64,000 bases of DNA from Chryseosolibacter sp049791675 (GTDB taxonomy: Bacteria > Bacteroidota > Bacteroidia > Cytophagales > Cyclobacteriaceae). The stretch covers positions 1 through 64,000 of the forward strand of contig JBARAD010000141.1 in NCBI GenBank assembly GCA_049791675.1. Reading direction: 5' to 3'. Positions within the stretch are counted from its first letter, which is position 1. Each line of letters begins with the position of its first letter. Below, one piece after another: positions 1-7,818 of this stretch. A program made the position numbers and the translations under genes. The notes beneath the pieces were generated by a model. That model saw only the letters and a list, made by a program, of their open reading frames with translations. It was not told the origin of the DNA and made no database searches.

Positions 1-65
1 AACCCAGGGCTAATCAAATTGAACCCCTTCAGGGTTTTGATAATCGGATAACATGACAGAGTAGG

Positions 66-93
66 ACTAATGCCTAATGCCTAATTCCTAATA
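66..93. repeat. Heptamer tandem repeat downstream of ilvA
   Basis: Four back-to-back seven-base words of the form (A/C)CTAAT(G/T/A) lie just after the ilvA stop codon. This is one of several gap-confined heptamer arrays in the window, each with a different word. No protein-coding role is visible. Confidence 0.75.
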
Positions 94-99
94 ATAATC

Positions 100-1353
100 C
101 TACACCAGATACTCAAAGAGATTCTCATTCTGGTTGATCAGGGTATAATTTAATTTGTATTCATCCATCCTTGCAATCAGTGCATCGAAATCTTCCCGTG
201 ATTTCACTTCGATTCCGATCAGTGCAGGGCCGGTTTCTTTGTTGTGCTTCTGAATGAATTCAAACCTAACGATATCATCATTGGGTCCCAGGATATGGTT
301 AACGAATTCCTTCAACGCTCCCGGACGTTGTGCAAAACGAACGATGAAATAATGTTTCAGTCCTTCGTACAGCAGCGATCTTTCCTTGATCTCCTGCATG
401 CGGTCAATGTCGTTGTTTCCCCCGCTGAGGATGCAGACCACTTTTTTTCCTTTGATCTTTGATGCATACTGATCGAGCGCGGCGATTGTCAGCGCCCCCG
501 CAGGTTCTGCAACGATGGCGTCTTCGTTATATAATCTCAGGATCGTGGAGCTGACTTTACCCTCAGGCACCAGCAACATGTCTGTGATCAGCTCTTTGCA
601 AAAATCGAATGTGATATCCCCAACCCTTTGGACCGACGCGCCATCGACGAATCGCTGGATCTTCTCCAGTCTCACCGGCTTGCCCGCCTTCAGCGCTTCT
701 TTCATGGAGGGTGCTCCTGATGGCTCGACGCCAATGATCTTCGTTTGTGTAGCGTGTGTTTTGAAATAGTGACCTACGCCTGCGCACAGTCCACCGCCGC
801 CAATGGGAATGAAAACATAATCGATGTCAGTCAGGGCTTCAAGGATTTCTTTTCCCACGGTGCCCTGGCCTTCGATTACTTTCAGGTTGTCAAAAGGAGG
901 GATGAAGACCATGTCCTTTAGCTCCGCGAATTCCAGCGCATGTGCCTGGCATTCATCGAATGTGTCGCCTGTCAGCACAATTTCAATGTTATCGCCGCCA
1001 AACATTTTTACCTGGTTGATCTTTTGTTTGGGTGTGATGGCGGGCATGTAGATCACGCCTTTCACATCCAGGTATTTGCAGGAGTACGCGACTCCCTGCG
1101 CGTGGTTTCCGGCACTGGCGCAAACGATACCCCGCTTCCTTTCCTGTGCGCTGAGACTTTGCATCAGGTTGAAGGCACCCCGTAGCTTATAAGACCGTAC
1201 AATCTGAAGGTCTTCACGTTTCAAATAAATTTCCGCCTTGAATTTTTCGGAAAGCTTCCGGTGAAATTGCAAAGGGGTCTTTAGCACCACCGGCTTCAGC
1301 GTGTCGTATGCTGCGTCAATGTTCAGGCGGGTCGATTGAGCCTTTGTTGTCAT
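100..1353 (-). CDS. ilvA: Threonine ammonia-lyase (threonine dehydratase), biosynthetic
   Basis: This enzyme deaminates threonine to 2-oxobutanoate, the first committed step to isoleucine. The 417-residue protein opens with a PLP-dependent fold-type II domain. The PLP lysine is K56 in the motif SYKLRGAFN, and a glycine-rich phosphate loop (IGGGGLCAG) follows. The last ~85 residues form a single ACT-like regulatory region, so this is the short form rather than the ~514-residue E. coli form with two such regions. Feedback control by isoleucine is expected from the family and not shown here. It follows ilvC on the same strand but is separated from it by a strong hairpin terminator at 1410-1441, so it may be expressed partly on its own. 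The start is an ATG. Confidence 0.95.
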   Translation of the reverse strand: MTTKAQSTRLNIDAAYDTLKPVVLKTPLQFHRKLSEKFKAEIYLKREDLQIVRSYKLRGAFNLMQSLSAQERKRGIVCASAGNHAQGVAYSCKYLDVKGVIYMPAITPKQKINQVKMFGGDNIEIVLTGDTFDECQAHALEFAELKDMVFIPPFDNLKVIEGQGTVGKEILEALTDIDYVFIPIGGGGLCAGVGHYFKTHATQTKIIGVEPSGAPSMKEALKAGKPVRLEKIQRFVDGASVQRVGDITFDFCKELITDMLLVPEGKVSSTILRLYNEDAIVAEPAGALTIAALDQYASKIKGKKVVCILSGGNNDIDRMQEIKERSLLYEGLKHYFIVRFAQRPGALKEFVNHILGPNDDIVRFEFIQKHNKETGPALIGIEVKSREDFDALIARMDEYKLNYTLINQNENLFEYLV

Positions 1354-1409
1354 GAAAAGTAGTTGAAGCTTGCGTTTCGCGGCGATATTAAGCCAGTGCT
1401 AAAGAGTCA

Positions 1410-1441
1410 AAAACCCGGGGTTATATTAACCACCGGGTTTT
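1410..1441 (-). terminator. Intrinsic terminator between ilvC and ilvA
   Basis: A near-perfect hairpin pairs AAAACCCGG (1410-1418) with CCGGGTTTT (1433-1441). It continues inward as GGTTA / TAACC around a three-base loop, with one bulged base. On the minus strand the stem is followed by a T-rich stretch. It lies 57 bases before the ilvA start and should stop or thin transcription arriving from ilvC. Confidence 0.75.
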
Positions 1442-1463
1442 CAGGATTATTGTGATGTTAGAA

Positions 1464-1512
1464 GACAATGGACAATTGACGTTATTGCCAATTGTCCACT
1501 GTTATATTGTCA
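1464..1512. repeat. Heptamer repeat folding into a hairpin, ilvC-ilvA gap
   Basis: The words GACAATG, GACAATT and GACGTTA are followed by their inverted counterparts TTGCCAA, TTGTCCA, CTGTTAT and ATTGTCA. GGACAATTG (1470-1478) therefore pairs with CAATTGTCC (1489-1497) around a ten-base loop. The seven-base period matches the other intergenic arrays of the window, but here the array is arranged as an inverted repeat. Confidence 0.7.
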
Positions 1513-1518
1513 ACTGAT

Positions 1519-2589
1519 CTAGTTGATCATGCTGGCTTCAACCTGTTGTTTTTCAGGTCTCAGTTTCCTGACGGCGGCACCGGCCTGCCACAGTTCGCTT
1601 TCGCGCAGTTCTTTCAATTCTTCTGAAAGCTTCTCCCTGTAGTCGGGTTTGCTGCACGTGTCGATGGTGCGTTTTGCTTCCGCCCCGGTGGCTACGCTCT
1701 GATACAGTTCCTTGAATACGGGAAGCGTTGCTTCTTTGAAGCGCTTTTTCCAGTCCAGGGCGCCGCGTTGAGCAGTAGTCGAACAGTTGGCATACATCCA
1801 GTCCATACCGTTTTCTGCAACGAGTGGCATGAGGCTTTGCGTGAGCTCTTCAACAGTTTCATTGAAAGCTTCGGAAGGGGTGTGTCCATTTGCGCGAAGC
1901 ACTTCGTATTGCGCTTCGAAGATGCCTGCAATGGCGCCCATCAGGGTACCGCGTTCGCCGGCGAGATCTGAGTATACTTCCTTCTTAAAGTCTGTCTGGA
2001 ACAGGTATCCTGATCCAACGCCGATACCCAGGGCATACGCTTTTTCTTTCGCCTTGCCGGAAGCATCCTGGAAGATCGCGTAGCTGGAGTTAATACCTTT
2101 GCCCTGCAGAAATAATCTGCGCACGGAAGTACCGGACCCTTTGGGTGCGACGAGGATCACATCAACCTCGGGAGGGGGGATGATACCCGTTTGATCTTTG
2201 AAAGTGATGCCGAAGCCGTGTGAGAAGTACAGCGTCTTGCCTTTTGTCAGATAAGGTTTGATAGAGGGCCAAAGGGCGATCTGTCCTGCATCTGACAGGA
2301 GATATTGGAGGATGGTTCCGCGTTTTGCGGCCTCTTCGAGGTCAAACAGTGTTTCACCTTCCACCCATCCGTGTTCAACGGCCTTGTTCCAGGTCTTGGA
2401 TCCCTTGCGTTGACCCACGATCACCTTGAATCCGTTGTCGCGAAGGTTGAGCGCTTGCGCAGGGCCTTGTACGCCGTAACCGAGAATTGCTATGACTTCG
2501 TTCTTCAGTACATCCAGAGCTTTTTCCATGGGAAATTCTTCCCGGGTCAATACTTCTTCAACAACGCCGCCAAAATTGATCTTTGCCAT
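1519..2589 (-). CDS. ilvC: Ketol-acid reductoisomerase
   Basis: It converts 2-acetolactate and 2-aceto-2-hydroxybutyrate to the dihydroxy acids of the valine/leucine and isoleucine pathways, using NADPH and Mg2+. The protein has 356 residues. A Rossmann domain carries the nucleotide motif GYGVQG at residues 37-42, and a helical knotted C-terminal domain contains the acidic metal-ligand segment around ETVEELTQSLMPL. The length suits the Bacteroidota class. It lies 47 bases after the ilvN stop in the ilv operon, so co-transcription with ilvEDBN is likely. The ATG start sits directly before the conserved N-terminus. Confidence 0.96.
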   Translation of the reverse strand: MAKINFGGVVEEVLTREEFPMEKALDVLKNEVIAILGYGVQGPAQALNLRDNGFKVIVGQRKGSKTWNKAVEHGWVEGETLFDLEEAAKRGTILQYLLSDAGQIALWPSIKPYLTKGKTLYFSHGFGITFKDQTGIIPPPEVDVILVAPKGSGTSVRRLFLQGKGINSSYAIFQDASGKAKEKAYALGIGVGSGYLFQTDFKKEVYSDLAGERGTLMGAIAGIFEAQYEVLRANGHTPSEAFNETVEELTQSLMPLVAENGMDWMYANCSTTAQRGALDWKKRFKEATLPVFKELYQSVATGAEAKRTIDTCSKPDYREKLSEELKELRESELWQAGAAVRKLRPEKQQVEASMIN

Positions 2590-2636
2590 AATGATGATTT
2601 TAATTGTTTCTAGTTTAAGGTTTTAGTTTGAATTCT

Positions 2637-2948
2637 TCAGGCTACCTGCCTGTTATTTCTCTCACTGAGTGTGTAGTACGTGTTGCTGCCCTCAAAGTAA
2701 TTGGCGTGTTCTACTTCAATCAGTTTCTCCAGTTGATGTTTCACTTTTTCCATAAGATCGGCTGTGGTGTATACCAAAAGGATGGCGCTTCCGCGCGTGA
2801 AATCCTCCTCGTTCTCATGGGCGATCAACTTTTTAATCCGTACCCGTCTCCTGTTCAGCACATTCACGATCCTGTTTAGAATTGAGAAGTTGTTGTCGGA
2901 TACAATTTCGAGCGTGAACTCCTGTTTCATATTTTTATTGCTTTCCAT
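2637..2948 (-). CDS. ilvN: Acetolactate synthase small (regulatory) subunit, short form
   Basis: This is the regulatory partner of the acetolactate synthase encoded just upstream. Its 103 residues amount to one ACT domain: residues ~10-85 show the beta-alpha-beta pattern starting FTLEIVSDNNFSILNRIVNVLN. The usual second domain of ~80 residues found in IlvN/IlvH of ~160 residues is absent. The stop is genuine, because only 47 bases remain before ilvC and they do not continue the frame. It resembles the size class of E. coli IlvM. An alternative start at the second methionine (2930) would leave the ACT domain intact. Whether it still confers valine feedback is unknown. Confidence 0.88.
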   Translation of the reverse strand: MESNKNMKQEFTLEIVSDNNFSILNRIVNVLNRRRVRIKKLIAHENEEDFTRGSAILLVYTTADLMEKVKHQLEKLIEVEHANYFEGSNTYYTLSERNNRQVA

Positions 2949-2951
2949 TCC

Positions 2952-2995
2952 TGATGACTAATCTTTCTGATAACTGACAACCGATCACTAAACTG
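2952..2995. repeat. Heptamer repeat in the ilvB-ilvN gap
   Basis: The words TGATGAC, TAATCTT, then TGATAAC, TGACAAC and CGATCAC follow at near seven-base spacing, and the last copies run into the ilvB stop codon. It is more degenerate than the array downstream of ilvA. The similarity to the other gap arrays is in period, not in sequence. Confidence 0.5.
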
Positions 2996-4745
2996 CCGGT
3001 GGCTCAAGCATACAATCCGATACACAACCGCCTGCGGGTACCATCGGAAACACATTGTCTTCCTTGCCAACCACGACCTCCATGAAATAGGCAGTCTTGG
3101 CTGCAAGCAGTTCCTCGATGGCAGCTTTCAGTTCTTCCCGCTTTTCTACCTTGCGCGCAGGAATGTTATACGCTTCCGCGATCTTGACAAAATTCGGATT
3201 GACCATTTCCGTTGACGAATAGCGCCGCTCATGAAAAAGTTGCTGCCACTGCCTTACCATACCCAGGAAGCTGTTGTTCAGTACAATGATCTTTACAGGG
3301 ATCTCGTATTGCATAATGGTACCGAGTTCCTGCACGGTCATCTGATAGCCGCCATCACCGATCACGGCGATAACCTGCTTGTGAGGCATGGCCAGTTTCG
3401 CGCCGAGTGCTGCAGGGAGGGCGAAGCCCATGGTTCCTGCGCCTCCGGAGGTAACGTTTGTTCGCGGGTTTCTGTATTTGTAATAGCGGGAGGTCGTCAT
3501 CTGATGTTGTCCCACATCGGTGACAACGATCGCTTCGCCATTCGTCAGTTTGGAGAGATGGTTGATCACTTCTCCCATTTTCAAATCTTTCTGGGGATGG
3601 TTGAGTTCCTTGTGCGTTACCTTTTCGTATTCAACCTGGTTTAATTTGTGAAAGGACTGCACCCAGTCTTCGTGGTTGTTCGGATTGCAGTAACCGATCA
3701 GTGCCTGCAGCGCTTCTTTTGCATCCGCGTGGATGGCAATGTCAGCTTTCACCACCTTATTTATTTCTGCTTTATCAATATCGATATGAATGATCTTGGC
3801 CTGTTTGGCATAACGGTTCACGTTTCCCGTTACGCGGTCGTCAAACCGCATACCGAGTCCGATGAGCACGTCACATTCATTGGTGTTCACATTCGGTCCG
3901 TAATTGCCGTGCATTCCAAGGAAGCCTACATAGTTTGCGTGATCTGCAGGAAAGGCACCGAGCCCCAGGAGTGTAGAGGCCACGGGAATCCCTGTCTTCT
4001 CCACCAGTGCGATCAGCTCCTTTGTGGCACCTGAAAGGAGGACGCCTTGTCCTACGAGAATGTAAGGACGTTTTGCCTTATTGATGAGTTCCGCCGCGGC
4101 TTCCACCTGATCGTATTGCAGGACAGGTGTAGGCTTATACGTGCGGACCGTATTACAGTGTTTGTATTCACTTTCTTCGATCAGCTCATTCTGCGCATTC
4201 TTTGTGATGTCGATCAGGACGGGGCCCGGCCTGCCGGTGGTGGCGATGTAAAATGCTTTTGCCACGGCCGGAGCAATATCTTTTGCTTCCGTCACCTGCA
4301 CGTTCCACTTTGTAACGGGAATGGTAGTGTTGACGACATCCGTTTCCTGAAACGCATCTGTTCCCAGCAAGTGAGCAAATACCTGTCCCGTTATACAGAC
4401 CACCGGAGTGGAGTCAATCAACGCATCGGCGAGTCCCGTAACAAGGTTTGTTGCGCCGGGTCCGGAGGTGGCGAACACCACTCCGGGTTTACCGGACACA
4501 CGGGCAAATCCCTGTGCTGCGTGGATGGCGCCTTGTTCATGACGCACGAGAATGTGTTTCAACTCTTTCTGGAAATAGTATAGCGCGTCATATACCGGCA
4601 TGATTGCGCCTCCCGGATATCCAAAAATGGTTTCAACTTTCTCGGCTATGAGCGAACGCAACAATATCTCCGACCCGGAGACCTTCTTTGCGGTTTGTTT
4701 CTCGCTCTGAGATTTTGGTTCAGTCTTCGTCAGTAACGCACCCAT
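2988..4745 (-). CDS. ilvB: Acetolactate synthase large (catalytic) subunit
   Basis: This is a thiamine-diphosphate and FAD enzyme. It condenses pyruvate with pyruvate or 2-oxobutanoate, the first shared step to valine, leucine and isoleucine. The 585 residues have the standard three-domain order. The N-terminal TPP domain carries the catalytic glutamate in RHEQGAIHAAQGFAR. A central FAD-like domain follows. The C-terminal TPP-binding motif runs from GDGGYQMTVQELGT to the NN of VLNNSFLGMVRQWQ. The start codon lies 26 bases inside the end of ilvD in another frame, so translation of the two is probably coupled. The small subunit follows directly. Confidence 0.95.
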   Translation of the reverse strand: MGALLTKTEPKSQSEKQTAKKVSGSEILLRSLIAEKVETIFGYPGGAIMPVYDALYYFQKELKHILVRHEQGAIHAAQGFARVSGKPGVVFATSGPGATNLVTGLADALIDSTPVVCITGQVFAHLLGTDAFQETDVVNTTIPVTKWNVQVTEAKDIAPAVAKAFYIATTGRPGPVLIDITKNAQNELIEESEYKHCNTVRTYKPTPVLQYDQVEAAAELINKAKRPYILVGQGVLLSGATKELIALVEKTGIPVASTLLGLGAFPADHANYVGFLGMHGNYGPNVNTNECDVLIGLGMRFDDRVTGNVNRYAKQAKIIHIDIDKAEINKVVKADIAIHADAKEALQALIGYCNPNNHEDWVQSFHKLNQVEYEKVTHKELNHPQKDLKMGEVINHLSKLTNGEAIVVTDVGQHQMTTSRYYKYRNPRTNVTSGGAGTMGFALPAALGAKLAMPHKQVIAVIGDGGYQMTVQELGTIMQYEIPVKIIVLNNSFLGMVRQWQQLFHERRYSSTEMVNPNFVKIAEAYNIPARKVEKREELKAAIEELLAAKTAYFMEVVVGKEDNVFPMVPAGGCVSDCMLEPPAV

Positions 4746-6402
4746 CTGCAGCAGTTTTTACTTGTTTAGCATACTTTAATAAAATTCCATTCTTTGCATT
4801 CAGCTTAGGAGCTTTCCATGCAGCTTTACGCTTTGCCAGCGTCTGTTCATCGACCATCAGGTTGATCTGATGGCCCTGAACATCGATCTCGATAATATCA
4901 TTGTCCTCTACCAGGCCTATCAATCCGCCCTCAAAGGCTTCAGGCGTAATGTGACCTACCACAAAGCCGTGAGTACCGCCTGAGAATCTGCCATCGGTTA
5001 TGAGGGCGACATTTTTGCCCAGGCCGGTTCCCATGATTGCCGAAGTGGGCTTCAGCATTTCGGGCATGCCGGGTGCGCCGCGCGGTCCGACATAGCGGAT
5101 AACGACCACGTCTCCTGCCTGCACTTTTCCGCTCTGAATTCCATTGATCAGTTCGAACTCGCCATTGAAAACCCGTGCAGGACCGGTGAATTTCACACCC
5201 TCCTTACCAGTGATCTTGGCAACAGACCCCTTCTCCGCCAGATTGCCGTACAGGATCTGTAAATGGCCGGTAGCCTTAATGGGGTTTTCCAGCGGATAGA
5301 TAACATCCTGTTTTTTGAAATCAAGCGCAGGTACGTCTGCTAGATTTTCTTTTATCGTTTTTCCTGTAACGGTCATACAGTCGCCGTGTAGGAAGCCTTC
5401 GTTGAGCAGGTACTTCATGACGGCAGGAACTCCGCCGATGCGGTGAAGTTCTTCCATCAGGTATTTACCGCTCGGTTTCAGATCCGCGAGCATGGGCGTT
5501 TTGTCGGAGATCCTCTGAAAATCCTCCAGCGTGATATCGATGGACGCCGTGCGCGCCATGGCAATCAGGTGCAGTACGGCATTCGTTGAACCTCCCAATG
5601 CCATCACTATTGTTATTGCATTTTCAAATGCTTTGCGCGTCATGATATCAAGGGGCTTGATGTCGCGCTCTAAAAGGTTGTATATCGCTTTCCCCGCCAC
5701 CAGACACTCTGCGGATTTTTCCTTGCTGAGCGCTGGGTTCGAGGAGGAATAAGGCAACGCCATACCCAGCGCTTCAATTGCAGAAGCCATGGTGTTTGCC
5801 GTATACATTCCCCCGCAGGCGCCGGCGCCCGGGCAAGAATTCTGGACGATGCCCTTGAAATCTTCCGGAGTGATCTTCCCCGCAATTCTTTCGCCGAGCG
5901 CTTCGAATGCGGAAATGATATTCAATTCTCTTCCTTTCCAATGACCACCAGCAATTGTTCCACCGTAAACCATAATTGCAGGGCGGTTTAACCGCGCCAT
6001 GGCAATCAACGCGCCCGGCATATTTTTGTCGCATCCTACTACGGCAATCAACCCGTCATAATACTGTGCACCGCATACCGTTTCAATCGAGTCGGCAATG
6101 ATTTCCCTGCTGACCAGTGAATAACGCATCCCTTCGGTCCCGTTACTCATGCCATCACTTACACCGATGGTATGAAAAATCAATCCGACGAGTTCATTTT
6201 CCCACACGGCGGTTTTCACTTCCTGGGCGAGCTTGTTAAGGTGCATGTTGCAGGTGTTGCCATCATATCCGGTGCTGACAATTCCGACCTGCGCTTTATT
6301 GAGATCCGTTTCTGTTAATCCAATACCGTAAAACATCGCCTGTGCGGCGGGTAGTGTGGGGTCCTGGGTGAGTGTTCGACTGTACTTATTCAAAACTTCC
6401 AA
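4720..6402 (-). CDS. ilvD: Dihydroxy-acid dehydratase
   Basis: It dehydrates the dihydroxy acids to the 2-oxo acids that the aminotransferase converts to valine and isoleucine. The 560 residues contain the Fe-S cysteine motifs CDKNMPG and PGAGACGGMYTANTMAS, and the C-terminal GRFSGGTHGFVVGHITPEA signature. The start appears to be a TTG. The conserved N-terminus (LNKYSRTLTQDPTLPAAQA) begins a few codons after it, and the next in-frame ATG would delete that segment. The gene ends inside the start of ilvB. It follows ilvE by 40 bases in the same operon. Confidence 0.94.
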   Translation of the reverse strand: MEVLNKYSRTLTQDPTLPAAQAMFYGIGLTETDLNKAQVGIVSTGYDGNTCNMHLNKLAQEVKTAVWENELVGLIFHTIGVSDGMSNGTEGMRYSLVSREIIADSIETVCGAQYYDGLIAVVGCDKNMPGALIAMARLNRPAIMVYGGTIAGGHWKGRELNIISAFEALGERIAGKITPEDFKGIVQNSCPGAGACGGMYTANTMASAIEALGMALPYSSSNPALSKEKSAECLVAGKAIYNLLERDIKPLDIMTRKAFENAITIVMALGGSTNAVLHLIAMARTASIDITLEDFQRISDKTPMLADLKPSGKYLMEELHRIGGVPAVMKYLLNEGFLHGDCMTVTGKTIKENLADVPALDFKKQDVIYPLENPIKATGHLQILYGNLAEKGSVAKITGKEGVKFTGPARVFNGEFELINGIQSGKVQAGDVVVIRYVGPRGAPGMPEMLKPTSAIMGTGLGKNVALITDGRFSGGTHGFVVGHITPEAFEGGLIGLVEDNDIIEIDVQGHQINLMVDEQTLAKRKAAWKAPKLNAKNGILLKYAKQVKTAADGCVTDED

Positions 6403-6442
6403 AATTATTTTAGCTCCTACTTATTTATAAATGATGTGTTCT

Positions 6443-7330
6443 TTAAATAATAACGTAACTGAATGACCTTTCGAGCACCTGGCATCGGTATGCCTCCTGG
6501 ATGATTGCGCCCAGGCTGTCTTTCCATTCCTTTTTAAAAGTGTTGGCATCGATCGACTCGATCCCTGCGATATCGACAGCAGTTCCGCAAAGGAAAGCGC
6601 TGTCTGCCGACTCGAGCTCATGCGGATTGATATTCCGTTCTACCACCGGAATGTCCAGCGCGCGGCAAATATTCAGTACCACCTGCCGGGTAATGCCCGG
6701 AAAGATGTTTCCAAGCGGTGCAGTATAGAGCACCCCCTCTTTCTCAAGAAAGAAATTCCCCGCAGGGCCCGCCGCGACATTGCCATGCATATCGAGCATC
6801 AGCGCATCATCATATCCTCTCGACTTGGCTTCCGTTGTTGCCAGAATGTTGTTGACATAGTAGCCAGTGACTTTTGCTTCCACCTTCACCGTGGCCGGGT
6901 CGGGACGCGGGTGAGATGAAACACAAATCTTCAGCAGTTTGTCGCCATGGTATTTGGCCCACTTCCAGGCACCTATCATCAGATAAACATCCTGGGTTTT
7001 TGTCAGCCTCATATTCGGGCCGCAAAATACCAACGGCCTGAGGTACGCGTCGGAAAGATTATTTTTTTCCAGTAACTGGTAGGCCACCTGCGTAAGCTCT
7101 TCGGAATCGTAATCCATCGAAATCCCCACCTGCGAGCAGCTGTTTTTCAGACGTTCAAAGTGTTCATAGGCTTTGAATAATTTGACGCCGTTCAATGTTT
7201 GGTAAGACCGGATCCCTTCATAAGCCCCATAGCCATAGTGCAACGTCTGGCTAAACGGGTCGATATGCACATCAACAGCTTTGATGAACTTACCATTAAG
7301 AAAGAGGACCGTGTCCTTGGTGTAATACAT
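6443..7330 (-). CDS. ilvE: Branched-chain amino acid aminotransferase (fold-type IV)
   Basis: This PLP enzyme transfers the amino group onto the 2-oxo acids, the last step to valine, leucine and isoleucine. I place the start at the ATG at 7330, giving 295 residues beginning MYYTKDTVLFLNGKF. The longer frame would run back into the attenuator. Family signs are the YGYGAYEGIRSY segment near residue 45, the PLP lysine in TTEAKSRGYDDAL, and a late GITRQVVLNICRALDI segment. It is the first structural gene after the leader peptide and terminator at 7371-7540, so its expression is probably set by read-through there. A second, type II aminotransferase lies at 27928-29004. Confidence 0.93.
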   Translation of the reverse strand: MYYTKDTVLFLNGKFIKAVDVHIDPFSQTLHYGYGAYEGIRSYQTLNGVKLFKAYEHFERLKNSCSQVGISMDYDSEELTQVAYQLLEKNNLSDAYLRPLVFCGPNMRLTKTQDVYLMIGAWKWAKYHGDKLLKICVSSHPRPDPATVKVEAKVTGYYVNNILATTEAKSRGYDDALMLDMHGNVAAGPAGNFFLEKEGVLYTAPLGNIFPGITRQVVLNICRALDIPVVERNINPHELESADSAFLCGTAVDIAGIESIDANTFKKEWKDSLGAIIQEAYRCQVLERSFSYVII

Positions 7331-7370
7331 ATTTACAACTGTTAGTTTGCTATAGGCCTTATAAAACAAA

Positions 7371-7396
7371 ACCGCCCCGGATTTCTCAGGGGCGGT
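7371..7396 (-). terminator. Attenuator terminator of the ilv operon leader
   Basis: ACCGCCCC (7371-7378) pairs perfectly with GGGGCGGT (7389-7396) across a ten-base loop. On the minus strand the stem is followed by TTTTGTTTTAT. It sits 22 bases after the stop of a Leu/Val/Ile-rich leader peptide and 41 bases before the ilvE start. A run of Gs inside the end of the leader (GGGGGC, 7431-7436) can pair with the GCCCC of the first terminator arm and could act as antiterminator when the ribosome stalls further back. Confidence 0.85.
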
Positions 7397-7417
7397 CAGT
7401 TTGTATGTTTTAAATTC

Positions 7418-7540
7418 TTATTCCATGGATGCCCCCGTGGGTTTTTTTAAACCTGTAATGACGATAATGAGTACCAAAACAAGATTTCCCACGTTTGCAC
7501 CGGGGATAAATTGATTTGCCATATCGTTGAAACGTACCAT
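7418..7540 (-). CDS. ilv operon leader peptide (attenuator)
   Basis: A 40-codon frame precedes ilvE and starts with ATG at 7540. Residues 20-28 read LVLVLIIVI, nine consecutive branched-chain codons, followed by TGL. Threonine is the precursor of isoleucine. The stop codon lies 22 bases before an intrinsic terminator. This is the classical arrangement of ribosome-mediated attenuation. With charged Leu/Val/Ile tRNAs plentiful, the ribosome reaches the stop, covers the G-rich segment and lets the terminator form. When they are scarce it stalls in the run, freeing the G-rich segment to block it. The sequence is direct evidence; the mechanism is inferred from the well-known enterobacterial ilv and leu leaders. 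Confidence 0.85.
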   Translation of the reverse strand: MVRFNDMANQFIPGANVGNLVLVLIIVITGLKKPTGASME

Positions 7541-7818
7541 ATTCTTCTGTAACACCACAATTTTCACGAATAATCGTTTATCATTCAAGTGAAATGGCTA
7601 AAAAATTTTTACGTCACCAGTTAACGAGTGTTAGTTAAAGCCACACGACCCTGCCCTGGCCGTCGGTCCGGTATGATCCTGATCATATCCTAACACGTCA
7701 GCTTCTTCAGATCAAGGGTTGAAGTCGGGATCAGATTTTCTGTAAAGACGACTCAGAAGATTATTACTGAGAGTCCGCGAGTTCGTATTTTTAAACCTGA
7801 TACTCTAAACCAATAGCC
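7541..7818. other. Divergent intergenic region upstream of ilv leader and epimerase-like gene
   Basis: About 280 bases lie between the ilv leader (minus strand) and the gene starting at 7819 (plus strand), and they must hold promoters for both. I find no convincing TTTG / TAnnTTTG pair. A small inverted repeat (ACTCAG ... CTGAGAGT) lies around 7750-7775. No coding frame is credible here. Confidence 0.5.

Noticed and set aside
21..39. Possible terminator after ilvA
   Set aside because: Five-base stem only, with no clear T run on the minus strand.
2589..2636. Frameshifted C-terminal half of ilvN
   Set aside because: Only 47 bases remain before ilvC and no frame continues the protein.
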